Made by a program: the position numbers and the translations under genes. The notes beneath the pieces are model-generated. The model did no database searches and had not been told where the DNA came from. It saw only the letters and a program-made list of their open reading frames with translations. Shown here one piece after another: positions 9,191-17,108 of a DNA stretch of 64,000 nucleotides (within the stretch, counting starts at the first letter, position 1; every line of letters starts with the position of its first letter). Source of the DNA: Bryobacteraceae bacterium (GTDB lineage: Bacteria; Acidobacteriota; Terriglobia; Bryobacterales; Bryobacteraceae); contig JAWKHH010000001.1 of the NCBI GenBank assembly GCA_041394945.1, positions 1,736,001 through 1,800,000 of the forward strand. The letters run 5' to 3'.

Positions 9191-10416
9191 AGCCCGAGTG
9201 GGCGCTCATCGCTTATCTCTGGGGTTGCTACGTACTCAACCACGCGGACCGGCAAGTCATCTACACGCTCTTCCCGGCCCTGCAGGTCGAATTCGGACTC
9301 AGCGACACGCTCCTCGGGATGACCGGTGCGCTCTTCCTCTGGGTCTACGGCTTGTGCTCGCCGGTGGCCGGCGTCCTTGGCGACCGTTGGCCGCGCAACC
9401 GCATCGTCACCGGCAGCCTGGCGATCTGGAGTTTCTTCACCGTCCTCACCGGATTTGCGCCCAACGGCGGCGTTCTGCTTTCGCTCCGGGCATTGCTCGG
9501 CATCTCCGAATCGTTGTTCATGCCGGCCGCGTTCGCCCTCATGGCCAGCGCGCATCGTCCGGAAACACGGTCCAAGGCGATTTCGATCTTCGCCACCAGC
9601 CAGATGGTCGGCGTCGCTCTGGGCGGCTCCTTTAGCGGCTGGATCGCTGAGCAATATCATTGGCGCATCGCGTTCTGGGCGCTCGGCGCCGCCGGAATGC
9701 TGTTCGCGATTCCCCTGTGGCGTTTCCTCTCGAGAGTTCCGGAATCTTTCCTCCGGCGGAGCAATGAGGAACGCGCCGACGCGAGAACTTTCCTCGCGCT
9801 ATTCCGGATTCCATCGCTGCGCGTGGTGACCACGTTTGTTTCCATCGCGACATTCGGCCTCTACCTCGTCTACACTTGGCTGCCGACCTTCCTGCACGAC
9901 AAGTTCTCGCTCGGCTTGGCCAGCGCCGGATTCGAAGCCAGCGTATACCCGCAGATCGGCACCGCCGCGGGGCTCTTGGTCGGCGGACTCCTGGCGGACC
10001 GGCTGTACCTGCAAACTCCAGCCGCGCGTTTCTGGATCGTCCTCGCCGCCTTCTTCACCGCCGGACCCAGCATCTACTTCCTCGGAAACGCTTCCACTCT
10101 CGAAGCCGTTCGCGCCGCCGCCACCGCGTTCGGGTTCTTCTCCGGTTTCATTGCCGGCAATCAGGCGGCGAGTTGCTTCGACGTGGTCCCAGCCGCCCAC
10201 CGTGCCTCAGCGGTCGGCGTTCTCAACCTGGTGGGCGCTGGCGTATCCGGCTTCGGGCCGTTTCTCGGCGGCCTGGCGCGGCGCACCGTCGGTGTCGACC
10301 GCGTCATGGTCTTCACGGGCGGCCTTTACGCCGTCACGGGAATGGTTGTGCTCTACGGGATCCTGCGTCACTTCCGGCGGGATCATGAACAGGCCATGAA
10401 CGCAGAGCGAACTTGA
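9187..10416 (+). CDS. MFS transporter
   Basis: 409-residue inner-membrane transporter of the major facilitator superfamily with about 12 hydrophobic segments. Near the N-terminus NHADRQVIYTLFPALQ resembles the Spinster/ACS-type start (N-x-x-D-R). The loop between helices 2 and 3 carries GDRWPRNRI, the conserved MFS motif A region. The GTG at 9187 overlaps the DUF1501 stop (GTGA); an earlier in-frame ATG at 9094 would give a charged, non-membrane extension inside the DUF1501 gene. Being last in the operon, it probably imports a small molecule released by the exported proteins, but which one cannot be read from the sequence. Confidence 0.85.
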   Translation: MKPEWALIAYLWGCYVLNHADRQVIYTLFPALQVEFGLSDTLLGMTGALFLWVYGLCSPVAGVLGDRWPRNRIVTGSLAIWSFFTVLTGFAPNGGVLLSLRALLGISESLFMPAAFALMASAHRPETRSKAISIFATSQMVGVALGGSFSGWIAEQYHWRIAFWALGAAGMLFAIPLWRFLSRVPESFLRRSNEERADARTFLALFRIPSLRVVTTFVSIATFGLYLVYTWLPTFLHDKFSLGLASAGFEASVYPQIGTAAGLLVGGLLADRLYLQTPAARFWIVLAAFFTAGPSIYFLGNASTLEAVRAAATAFGFFSGFIAGNQAASCFDVVPAAHRASAVGVLNLVGAGVSGFGPFLGGLARRTVGVDRVMVFTGGLYAVTGMVVLYGILRHFRRDHEQAMNAERT

Positions 10417-10431
10417 TCGTCGGCCGATGCG

Positions 10432-11697
10432 TCACCCGGGCGACGGCAACGCGGCTCTCGTTACCCGCATCACGTTTCCACCGAGGATCTTCTGGATATC
10501 CGCGTCGGAAATCCCCCGCTGTACCATCCCGACGGTGAACATCGGCCAATTCGTCCAGGCCAGGCTCGGATGGGACCGCGAGCCGAGCGCGCCTGCTGGC
10601 CAGAACGCCTCGTACCGTGTGCGCGACTTCGGACGCCGCCCCATCTTCCGGTGCTCCTCCTCCGCCCGGCGCGGGATGTAGGCGATGTCGGTCCCGATCG
10701 CCACATGGTCGGCGCCGAACCGCTTCACGATGTACTCGATGTGATCGATCATCGCGGCCAGGTCCGCGCTGCCCCCCAGGAAAGAAGCCACACTGAAGAC
10801 GCCGACGTAGCCGCCGGTGTCGGCAATCGCGCGAATCACCTCATCCGGCTTGGAGCGAATATGCCGATGCACGCCGACAGCTCCGCTGTGACTCGCAACC
10901 ACGGGCCTGCTCGATGCCTTGGCCGCCTCAAGGCTCGTCCGCCATCCGGAATGCGCCACGTCTACGATCACACCCACGCGATTCATCTCCGCGATCGCCG
11001 CGCGCCCCAGGTCGCTGATGCCGGCGTTCGCCGGTTCGCCGCAGCCGTCTCCAAGCACGTTCCGCCGGTTGTAGGTGAGGTGCATCATCCGGATGCCCAA
11101 CTGAAAGAACAGCCGGATGGAGGCCAGTTCGTCGGTCACCGAGTTCCACTCCTGAGCCAACGGAACGCCATTGCCGGTGAGGTAGACGCAATGGCGGCCC
11201 TGCCTCTTCGCGGCCTCTATGTCGTCCGGCATGGCCGCCCGCGATACTTTGTCCCGCAGCTTATCGGTGAGATAGGTGAAGTGAGCCAGCCGTTTCAAGA
11301 GCCGCATCGGCGAACTGCTCTCTTCGCCCGCGTTCTGAAAGACGCATGTCACCCCCGACGCGTCCCACGCCTCCATGTATTCCTGAAGCTGCGAAGGGTC
11401 GTCGGCAACGCGCGCAAGCAGCATCTCCGTGTATAGATCCTCGAGTTCCAGGTTGTTCGCGCCGGAGTCGATCGCCTGCCGCATACGTTCGCCGTCCACG
11501 GCCGAACGCGGCGAGAACCCGTAGGACTCGACGACCAGCGAACTCGCATGCAATTCCAGCGCGTGCTGGAGGTGCTTCTCACTCGGCTTGAGCACGTCGA
11601 TCGCGGCCTGGCGCGATTGCCGGATCTTCTCGTTCGTTTCGGCCGCCTGCAGCAGCGGAGCGAACGACGACGCCACGAAACTCCGTCGCGTTGTCAT
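10432..11697 (-). CDS. M19 (membrane dipeptidase) family protein with incomplete zinc site
   Basis: 421 residues with a twin-arginine-like N-terminus (TTRRSFVAS). Clear M19 signatures are HLTYNRRN, VDVAHSGW, VASHSG and HVAIGTDIAY. These supply the second and third histidines (H198 and H219 of human DPEP1) and the late aspartate. The usual HxD near the N-terminus is replaced by a VVESYGF-like stretch, and the bridging glutamate (EGG in active enzymes) by LTGNGV. It is therefore unlikely to be an ordinary binuclear-zinc dipeptidase; a mononuclear enzyme or a non-peptidase role is more likely. It starts with an ATGA overlap with the upstream hydrolase gene. Confidence 0.82.
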   Translation of the reverse strand: MTTRRSFVASSFAPLLQAAETNEKIRQSRQAAIDVLKPSEKHLQHALELHASSLVVESYGFSPRSAVDGERMRQAIDSGANNLELEDLYTEMLLARVADDPSQLQEYMEAWDASGVTCVFQNAGEESSSPMRLLKRLAHFTYLTDKLRDKVSRAAMPDDIEAAKRQGRHCVYLTGNGVPLAQEWNSVTDELASIRLFFQLGIRMMHLTYNRRNVLGDGCGEPANAGISDLGRAAIAEMNRVGVIVDVAHSGWRTSLEAAKASSRPVVASHSGAVGVHRHIRSKPDEVIRAIADTGGYVGVFSVASFLGGSADLAAMIDHIEYIVKRFGADHVAIGTDIAYIPRRAEEEHRKMGRRPKSRTRYEAFWPAGALGSRSHPSLAWTNWPMFTVGMVQRGISDADIQKILGGNVMRVTRAALPSPG

Positions 11698-12794
11698 CGC
11701 GCTCCTCCAGCAAGGTAACGGCTGAACCACTCCAACATCTTCTCCTTCTCATCGTCGTTGTAGACGTGGCCGGTCTCCGGGTAGATCACGCTGCGAAACG
11801 CCTCGGGCTTGCCGTGCAGCGCGTAGACCTTGGCGAGGATCGTCTCGAGCTTCTTCATGCCCTCCGGCGGCGATCCCGCGTCGCGATCACCCGTGAGCGC
11901 CAGAAACGGCCGTGGCGCGATAAGCGCCATCACGCCCTCGCTGTCGAAATGCTTGAGGATTCCGGGTACGAAGTAGTAGATCCCGTGGGCTCGCAACTGG
12001 CGCGTGGCGATGAGATCCTCGTAGCGCGTGAAACACGCCACACCGACCACTGCCTTGATGCGGTCGTCGATTGCCGCCAGCCACCAGGCCCGCGTGCTGC
12101 CCATGCTCATCCCCTGCGCGCCGATCCGGTCCGGATCCACCTCCGGACGCGACGCCAGATAGTCCAGCGCGATCAGTTCGTCGCGCAGCATCATGCCCCA
12201 CAAAGTCCGCCCCAGCCACAGGTTCAGCTTGAACAACGACATCTCCTGGTCGGACCCGCGCTGCATCGTCTCGAGCGCGCCGGCCGGCCCCTTACCCTTT
12301 CGCTCGCCGTTGAAGTAGTTATCGATCCCGATCACCACGAAACCCTTCTTCGCCAGCAGTTCGGCTACGTTCTGTGACGTCGGCTCATAGCCGAACATGT
12401 TCTCTTTGCTGCTCGAATGGCCGTGCATCGTCAGGATCGCCGGATGGCGGGTTCTGCCGCCCTCCGGAATCGCGATGTAGCCGGGCACCTGCGAATCCAC
12501 GCCGTTGTCGAAGACGAACTTCTCGATCCGCCATCCCTGCTTCCGGTCGACTCCCACGACTTTCACGCTCTTCGGCGACGGCCGCGGCGGCATCTCGCCG
12601 AGTGAGTCCACCACCACGCGCCTCACCCGCTCGCGCTGCGTCTTCCACGCGCTGGAAGTCTCCGGAATCGTCAACTTGCCGATCGGCAGTTTCCGAAATG
12701 CGTCCGGGACGCCTTCCCACGGCGCCTGGATCGGTTCGGGCGGCGGCTGTGCCTGCAGGGCCAGCACAACCAGTAGCAGCGGAGCGATTCGCAT
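11694..12794 (-). CDS. Secreted alpha/beta hydrolase (dienelactone hydrolase / acetyl-xylan-esterase-like)
   Basis: 366 residues with a short signal peptide (MRIAPLLLVVLALQAQ). The catalytic triad can be proposed from motifs: nucleophile S230 in GMSMG, an acid at D303 or D305 in LTGDRDAG, and H343 in ETGHVYN. HGHSSSKEN at 124-132 fits the oxyanion region. The large lid-like insert and W/L-rich middle are common in acetyl-xylan-esterase-type members. A TAAGCT box ends six bases before the ATG, so the gene may be the head of a leaderless transcript with the M19 gene. The substrate is probably an ester on a plant or microbial glycan, which is inference. Confidence 0.8.
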   Translation of the reverse strand: MRIAPLLLVVLALQAQPPPEPIQAPWEGVPDAFRKLPIGKLTIPETSSAWKTQRERVRRVVVDSLGEMPPRPSPKSVKVVGVDRKQGWRIEKFVFDNGVDSQVPGYIAIPEGGRTRHPAILTMHGHSSSKENMFGYEPTSQNVAELLAKKGFVVIGIDNYFNGERKGKGPAGALETMQRGSDQEMSLFKLNLWLGRTLWGMMLRDELIALDYLASRPEVDPDRIGAQGMSMGSTRAWWLAAIDDRIKAVVGVACFTRYEDLIATRQLRAHGIYYFVPGILKHFDSEGVMALIAPRPFLALTGDRDAGSPPEGMKKLETILAKVYALHGKPEAFRSVIYPETGHVYNDDEKEKMLEWFSRYLAGGAR

Positions 12795-12800
12795 AGAAGA

Positions 12801-12806
12801 AGCTTA
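12801..12806 (-). promoter_or_regulatory. -10 box TAAGCT, leaderless-type, for the dienelactone-hydrolase-like gene
   Basis: TAAGCT on the minus strand followed by exactly six bases and then the ATG at 12794. This spacing would put the transcription start on the start codon. No -35 is recognisable. It belongs to a series of similar boxes in the window. Confidence 0.4.
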
Positions 12807-12848
12807 CGCCTTTTGCCCGCGGCCGTGCCTCGTCGCGGCGGCCGTGGC

Positions 12849-14411
12849 CTACTTCATTCCGAACAAATTTGGCCGCACGTGTTTGTACTGAAATCGCGCC
12901 GGGTTCATCGAAGTAACGCCGCCGGAATCCACCGCGATGATCCGTGCCGACACCGGCTCATAGGCGGCGCGCGGAGCGATCGTGCCCTTCGCCACCAGGA
13001 TCTTCATGCGATCCGGATAGACGCCCACACTGATCAGTTGATGCAGGCTGAACGGGATCACCCGCTTCGGCGTGAGCAGCAGGTAGTTCGGAAGATCCGG
13101 TGTGGAACCCTCCACTTCGATCAGAGCGGAAACGCCCATGTCCCAGTAGCGCCCGCCGCCGTGGCGAACCGCCGGTTCCACGAAGCGGCCGTCGTGAATC
13201 GATTTCACGCGTCCGCGGATACGAACCGGCTCGCCGTGCATCTTGTCCGTCTTCCCGCCAACGGCCATGTCGAACGCGCCGCCCACGCCGGTGCGGATCG
13301 CGGCGTCCACTGCGGCCGGATCGGCGATCGTCATCGCCCAGCCTTCAGCCTTCTGTTCGAGTAACTGCGAAAGGACGAACGTGCTGTCGCCAGCCGAACC
13401 ACCGCCGATATTGTCGCCCGCGTCCATGAGAGTCACCGGATACTTCCCGTTGTGCATCGCCATGTCAACGGCTTCGGCCGTCGTCGGCGCGCGGAACACC
13501 AGCTTCTCGCGGAGCCCCCAAAGCATGTTCGCGAGCCGCTCGGCTTCGCTGCGGGCGAGCGCCGGATCGTTATCGGTGACCACCACCGCGCTAGGGCCCA
13601 TCGCAGGAATATCGGCGTACTGGTAGCCGCCCGAAACGCTGGCCGCCAGCACCTTGGGGTTTCGCTCGGCCGCCTTGCTCGCGTCGGTCACCGGTTTCAA
13701 CGGCTCCGCGTACGTGTTGTGGAACAGGATGTTGAACAGCATCGGCGGCTTCACGATCGCCTGCGTGGGCCTTACCTTGCCCGCGACGATATCCGCCATG
13801 AGGCGCGCGCCCCGCTCTCCTTGCTCGCGCGCGTCCAGGTGCGGGCACTCCTTGTAGGTGAGCAGCGCCGTTGTCATCCGCACGATCTCCTCGGAAACGT
13901 TGGCATGGAAATCGTGGACCACGACAATTGGGATCTTCTCGCCGAACACCTGCCGTACCCGGCGCACCACCTCGGCGTCGGCGTGAGGATGGCTTTCGGT
14001 CACCATCGTGCCGTGCAGGAACAGCAGGATCCCATCGAGCTTCGGCGCAGCGCGCAGGCCGCCGAGGAGTTCCTTCAGCAGCGATTCGAACGCGGCGTCC
14101 CGCACGGCGCCGATCGTCTGCGGGCCGGCGACGATCGTTGGATACAGGTCCAATCTGGTGGCGCGCGCTCCGGCGATGAAGCCGGCGATCGTGTTGTTGG
14201 CGCTGACCGACCGGTCGATGATCTCCTGGCCGCGAAGGATGCCTTTGGCGCCGCCGATACCGGTCTCGAAATCGGCCAGCGTCGTCTTCCGCGGGTTGAA
14301 CGTATTCGTCTCGTGGACAATGCCGCCCATGCCGATGACCGGCCGCGATTGGGCCATGGCGAAAGCGGCAAACAGAAAGAGGATTGAAATACGCACTTCG
14401 AGTGCGATCAT
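12849..14411 (-). CDS. M81 family metalloprotein, MlrC-like
   Basis: About 520 residues with a signal peptide (SILFLFAAFAMAQS). It matches the M81/MlrC family first known from microcystin degradation: GGIVHETNTF near the start, then the FLHGTM and VVHDFHANVSEE motifs, whose His and Asp residues are the likely zinc ligands, then ECPHLDAREQG. The start at 14411 (ATG) or 14396 (GTG) follows the sulfatase stop by 16 or 31 bases. Most soil bacteria carrying such genes have no link with microcystin. The family probably cleaves unusual peptides or amides, and the substrate is not visible here. Confidence 0.85.
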   Translation of the reverse strand: MIALEVRISILFLFAAFAMAQSRPVIGMGGIVHETNTFNPRKTTLADFETGIGGAKGILRGQEIIDRSVSANNTIAGFIAGARATRLDLYPTIVAGPQTIGAVRDAAFESLLKELLGGLRAAPKLDGILLFLHGTMVTESHPHADAEVVRRVRQVFGEKIPIVVVHDFHANVSEEIVRMTTALLTYKECPHLDAREQGERGARLMADIVAGKVRPTQAIVKPPMLFNILFHNTYAEPLKPVTDASKAAERNPKVLAASVSGGYQYADIPAMGPSAVVVTDNDPALARSEAERLANMLWGLREKLVFRAPTTAEAVDMAMHNGKYPVTLMDAGDNIGGGSAGDSTFVLSQLLEQKAEGWAMTIADPAAVDAAIRTGVGGAFDMAVGGKTDKMHGEPVRIRGRVKSIHDGRFVEPAVRHGGGRYWDMGVSALIEVEGSTPDLPNYLLLTPKRVIPFSLHQLISVGVYPDRMKILVAKGTIAPRAAYEPVSARIIAVDSGGVTSMNPARFQYKHVRPNLFGMK

Positions 14412-14427
14412 AGCAGGCTGCGCCGGC

Positions 14428-15810
14428 TCACCCGTGCAGCATCTCGGCGAGCTTGCGGACCAACTCGGGCCGCGCCGCGTGCAAGTTGTTCGCCTCCTCG
14501 CGATCCTCGGCCAGGTCGAACAGCAACGGCGTTCCCGGCCCGGCCTGTTTGCCGGACGCCGCCGGGTCAAACCCCGTCACTAGCTTGTAGCGCCCATCCC
14601 ACGCCATGCGCCAGTCGTTCAATCCGCTTGTGGCGCATTCGCGATGACGCTTGACCTTCCCCTCGAACAGTCCCCGTAGGGACCGGCTATCCATCGACGC
14701 GGGCCGCGCAACGCCGCCGTAGTCGAGAAACGTCGCACCGAAATCGAGGATGCTCGCCAACTCGGCGGACCTCACGCCCGCCTTGATTCCAGGCCCAGCC
14801 GCGATCATCGGCACGCCGGCGCTCTGCCAGTAAGGCACGGTCTTTCCCCAACGGTTGTGGTCGCCCAGCATCTCCCCGTGGTCGCTCGAGAAGATCACGA
14901 TCGTGTTATCCAGTTCGCCGCGTTTGCGCAGTTCTTCCAGATACCGGCCTACCCACAGGTCGAGGTTCTCGCACATCGCGGTGTAGTTCTCGCGAATCGC
15001 GTTGTGGATCGCCGCGTCGTACTGATGGCTGCGGAAGGGGCCCGGGAACTTGCGCCCCCGGACACGCTTCTCCATCGCACGCGTGATATCCATCGGCCCG
15101 TGCGGTCCGGTAAAGTTCACCTGCAGGAACCACGGCTTGCCGGATGGGGCCCGCCGCAGCAGATCCAGCCCGTTCTGCCCGATCCAGTTGTCGCAGTAGG
15201 CATCGTCAGGGAGCGGCGTCGGGTTCGTATCCTTGTATTCCTCGCGATGCGCGAAGTCGTCGATGTGCGTCTGCATCAGCCCGCGCTTTCGCAGCATCGC
15301 CATGTAGGGATCCTTCGGCTGCCCGTCGCGGGCGCTGCGCGGAGCGTCGCGCTTGCCGGCGTTGTCGATGGCGTCGGAGAACCCCCAATCGCCGGTGGAC
15401 CGCTTCCCATCCACGCCCCAGTCGAGCGTCTTCTTGTGCAGGTCGATCTTGCCGCAGGCCATCGTGTGATAGCCCGATTCCCGCAGTAGCGTGTAGAACG
15501 TCGGTTGGTCTAGCGGATAGTCCTGGCCGTTGTTGATCACGCCGCAGCGCTCGTAGGCGCGGCCGGATGCCAGACACGCGCGGGACGGCGCGCACAACGG
15601 CGACGCCACTGTCGCGCGGGTGAACTCGATGCCGCGTTTGCGCAACGTGTTCAGGTTCGGCGTGCGGACGTCGAGGTTGCCGTTCCATCCGCCCCAGTCC
15701 GGACGCCACTGGTCGGGAAACAACAACAGCAGATTGGGGCGCCCCCCGGCAGCCGCTAGCGTCGCAACGCCGGCCGTGCCCCCGAGAAACTGTCGCCTGG
15801 TTGTGTTCAC
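14428..15810 (-). CDS. Tat-exported sulfatase with CAPSR active site
   Basis: 460 residues. Tat signal NTTRRQFLGG at the N-terminus. The type I sulfatase signature is C73-A-P-S-R77, in which the cysteine is converted to formylglycine. D33 in FPDQ and the later SSDHGEMLGDH motif provide calcium ligands. It should remove sulfate esters from glycans or related compounds outside the cytoplasm. It starts with GTG at 15810 in a GTGA overlap with the cytochrome gene. A maturation enzyme (FGE or anSME) is required but not encoded in this window. Specificity cannot be assigned. Confidence 0.9.
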   Translation of the reverse strand: MNTTRRQFLGGTAGVATLAAAGGRPNLLLLFPDQWRPDWGGWNGNLDVRTPNLNTLRKRGIEFTRATVASPLCAPSRACLASGRAYERCGVINNGQDYPLDQPTFYTLLRESGYHTMACGKIDLHKKTLDWGVDGKRSTGDWGFSDAIDNAGKRDAPRSARDGQPKDPYMAMLRKRGLMQTHIDDFAHREEYKDTNPTPLPDDAYCDNWIGQNGLDLLRRAPSGKPWFLQVNFTGPHGPMDITRAMEKRVRGRKFPGPFRSHQYDAAIHNAIRENYTAMCENLDLWVGRYLEELRKRGELDNTIVIFSSDHGEMLGDHNRWGKTVPYWQSAGVPMIAAGPGIKAGVRSAELASILDFGATFLDYGGVARPASMDSRSLRGLFEGKVKRHRECATSGLNDWRMAWDGRYKLVTGFDPAASGKQAGPGTPLLFDLAEDREEANNLHAARPELVRKLAEMLHG

Positions 15811-16211
15811 TTCTTGTGCGCTGTATGGCAGCCCTTGCACGAACTGAGCACGCGCGCGAACTCCGTATTGGCCTGCGCAAGGTTCTTCGCCTCGATTGCC
15901 TTCAGCGTCGCCTCGGAGCCCTCGCGCAGATCCTTTGACGCGTTTGCCCACGTGGAATCCGGACATCGGCCATCCGCCATCAGCACGTGGCCGGACTCGG
16001 CCAACATCTCGGCATGCATCTTGGCTTCCGCCCAACCCGCGTCGTCAGAAATGCCGGCCTTCAACTGCTTCGCCAGCGCGCCGCAATGCGGCTGGTTCAC
16101 CGCCTTCATCCAGATCTTGGTTTCGAGCGGGCGCGTCTTCCCCTTCTGGACCTGGGCCGTTAGCATCGCCCCCATCGCCAGCGCGATCAATCCGATTCCA
16201 ATCTTCTTCAT
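15807..16211 (-). CDS. Secreted cytochrome c'-like protein with C-terminal CKGCH
   Basis: 134 residues with a signal peptide (MKKIGIGLIALAMGAMLTAQ). The mostly helical body ends with the heme c motif CKGCH at 125-129 followed by TAHKK. A heme site at the very C-terminus of a small four-helix protein is the layout of cytochrome c'. It lies between two hydrolase genes in the long minus-strand operon, overlapping the sulfatase start. A related protein is encoded at 29413-29820. A role as periplasmic electron carrier or gas-binding heme protein is inference. Confidence 0.78.
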   Translation of the reverse strand: MKKIGIGLIALAMGAMLTAQVQKGKTRPLETKIWMKAVNQPHCGALAKQLKAGISDDAGWAEAKMHAEMLAESGHVLMADGRCPDSTWANASKDLREGSEATLKAIEAKNLAQANTEFARVLSSCKGCHTAHKK

Positions 16212-16223
16212 TCCATAGCCTCC

Positions 16224-17105
16224 CTACTTCAGCGTCTTCTCGAAAAACTGCTCCATGCGCTCGAGCGTCGGAGCGAACCACGGAGGACGATTGAAGAACC
16301 CGTGGACCGCACCCGGCGCCGTCATCAATTCCGCCTCCACCCCCGAGGCCTTCAGCTTTTCCATCATATCGATCGACTGCTGAATCGGCACCGTCGTATC
16401 CGCGTCGCCGTGAAGAAACAAGAACCGGGCGGATTTCGCCGAAACATGCGTGATCGGCGTCGCCAACTCCCATACCGCCGGCCTCTCTGCGAACGTCCCT
16501 CCCAGAAACGCCGATACGCTGTTCGACGCGTTTCCCGGCGCGCTCTTCCCGAACGAAACAAGATCCACCGCCGGGTTGAACGCCGCCACCGCGATCACCT
16601 CACTGGACTCGCCCGCGCTTCCTCCGGCGCCTTCGAGATCCGTGCGGCCGGCCGTCACGCCCAGCATCCCAACCAGGTGCCCGCCCGCCGATCCGCCCGC
16701 CGCGCCGATCCGCTTCGGATCGATCCCATACGCCTTGGCGTTCGCCCGCATCCATCGGACGGCTGCCTTGGCGTCGTGCATCGCCGCCGGCCACGTCGCC
16801 TCGCCGCTCAGCCGGTATTCAATCGACGCGCCCACGAACCCCCGCCCGGCCATATGCGCAGCCTGACGCGAAAACGCGTTCTTGCTCCCATTGCGCCACC
16901 CGCCTCCGTGAATGTACACCACGGCCGGACGGCTCGTTCCGGACGCGGGCAGGTACAAATCGAGATGCATCTCGCGCGATCCATACCTCGCGTAGACGAG
17001 ATCCTTCTTCACTTCCACGCCGGGGGGAATCGTCAAAGGCGGTGTCGGCCCATTCTGCGCCACCAGCGCCGCCACGCAAGCCAGTATCCAAACCATTCGA
17101 TTCAT
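16224..17105 (-). CDS. Secreted alpha/beta hydrolase, esterase/lipase (HSL/BD-FAE-like)
   Basis: 293 residues, N-terminal signal peptide. The esterase layout is complete: oxyanion motif HGGGW at 66-70, nucleophile S139 in GGSAGG, acid D234 or D236 in LHGDADTTVP, and H268 in GAVHGFF. This matches the acetyl-hydrolase/feruloyl-esterase-like group common in soil polymer degraders. It sits 3 bases after the stop of the upstream sulfatase gene, so the two are surely cotranscribed. It may remove acyl groups from the same glycan the sulfatases act on; this is inferred from context only. Confidence 0.85.
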   Translation of the reverse strand: MNRMVWILACVAALVAQNGPTPPLTIPPGVEVKKDLVYARYGSREMHLDLYLPASGTSRPAVVYIHGGGWRNGSKNAFSRQAAHMAGRGFVGASIEYRLSGEATWPAAMHDAKAAVRWMRANAKAYGIDPKRIGAAGGSAGGHLVGMLGVTAGRTDLEGAGGSAGESSEVIAVAAFNPAVDLVSFGKSAPGNASNSVSAFLGGTFAERPAVWELATPITHVSAKSARFLFLHGDADTTVPIQQSIDMMEKLKASGVEAELMTAPGAVHGFFNRPPWFAPTLERMEQFFEKTLK

Positions 17106-17108
17106 CCG

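Noticed and set aside
14412..14570. Upstream extension of the MlrC-like gene
   Set aside because: It runs through the end of the sulfatase gene and is Arg/Cys-rich; the signal peptide begins only at 14411 or 14396.
15811..16035. Upstream extension of the CAPSR sulfatase
   Set aside because: It would cover half of the cytochrome gene and place the Tat signal in the middle of the protein.
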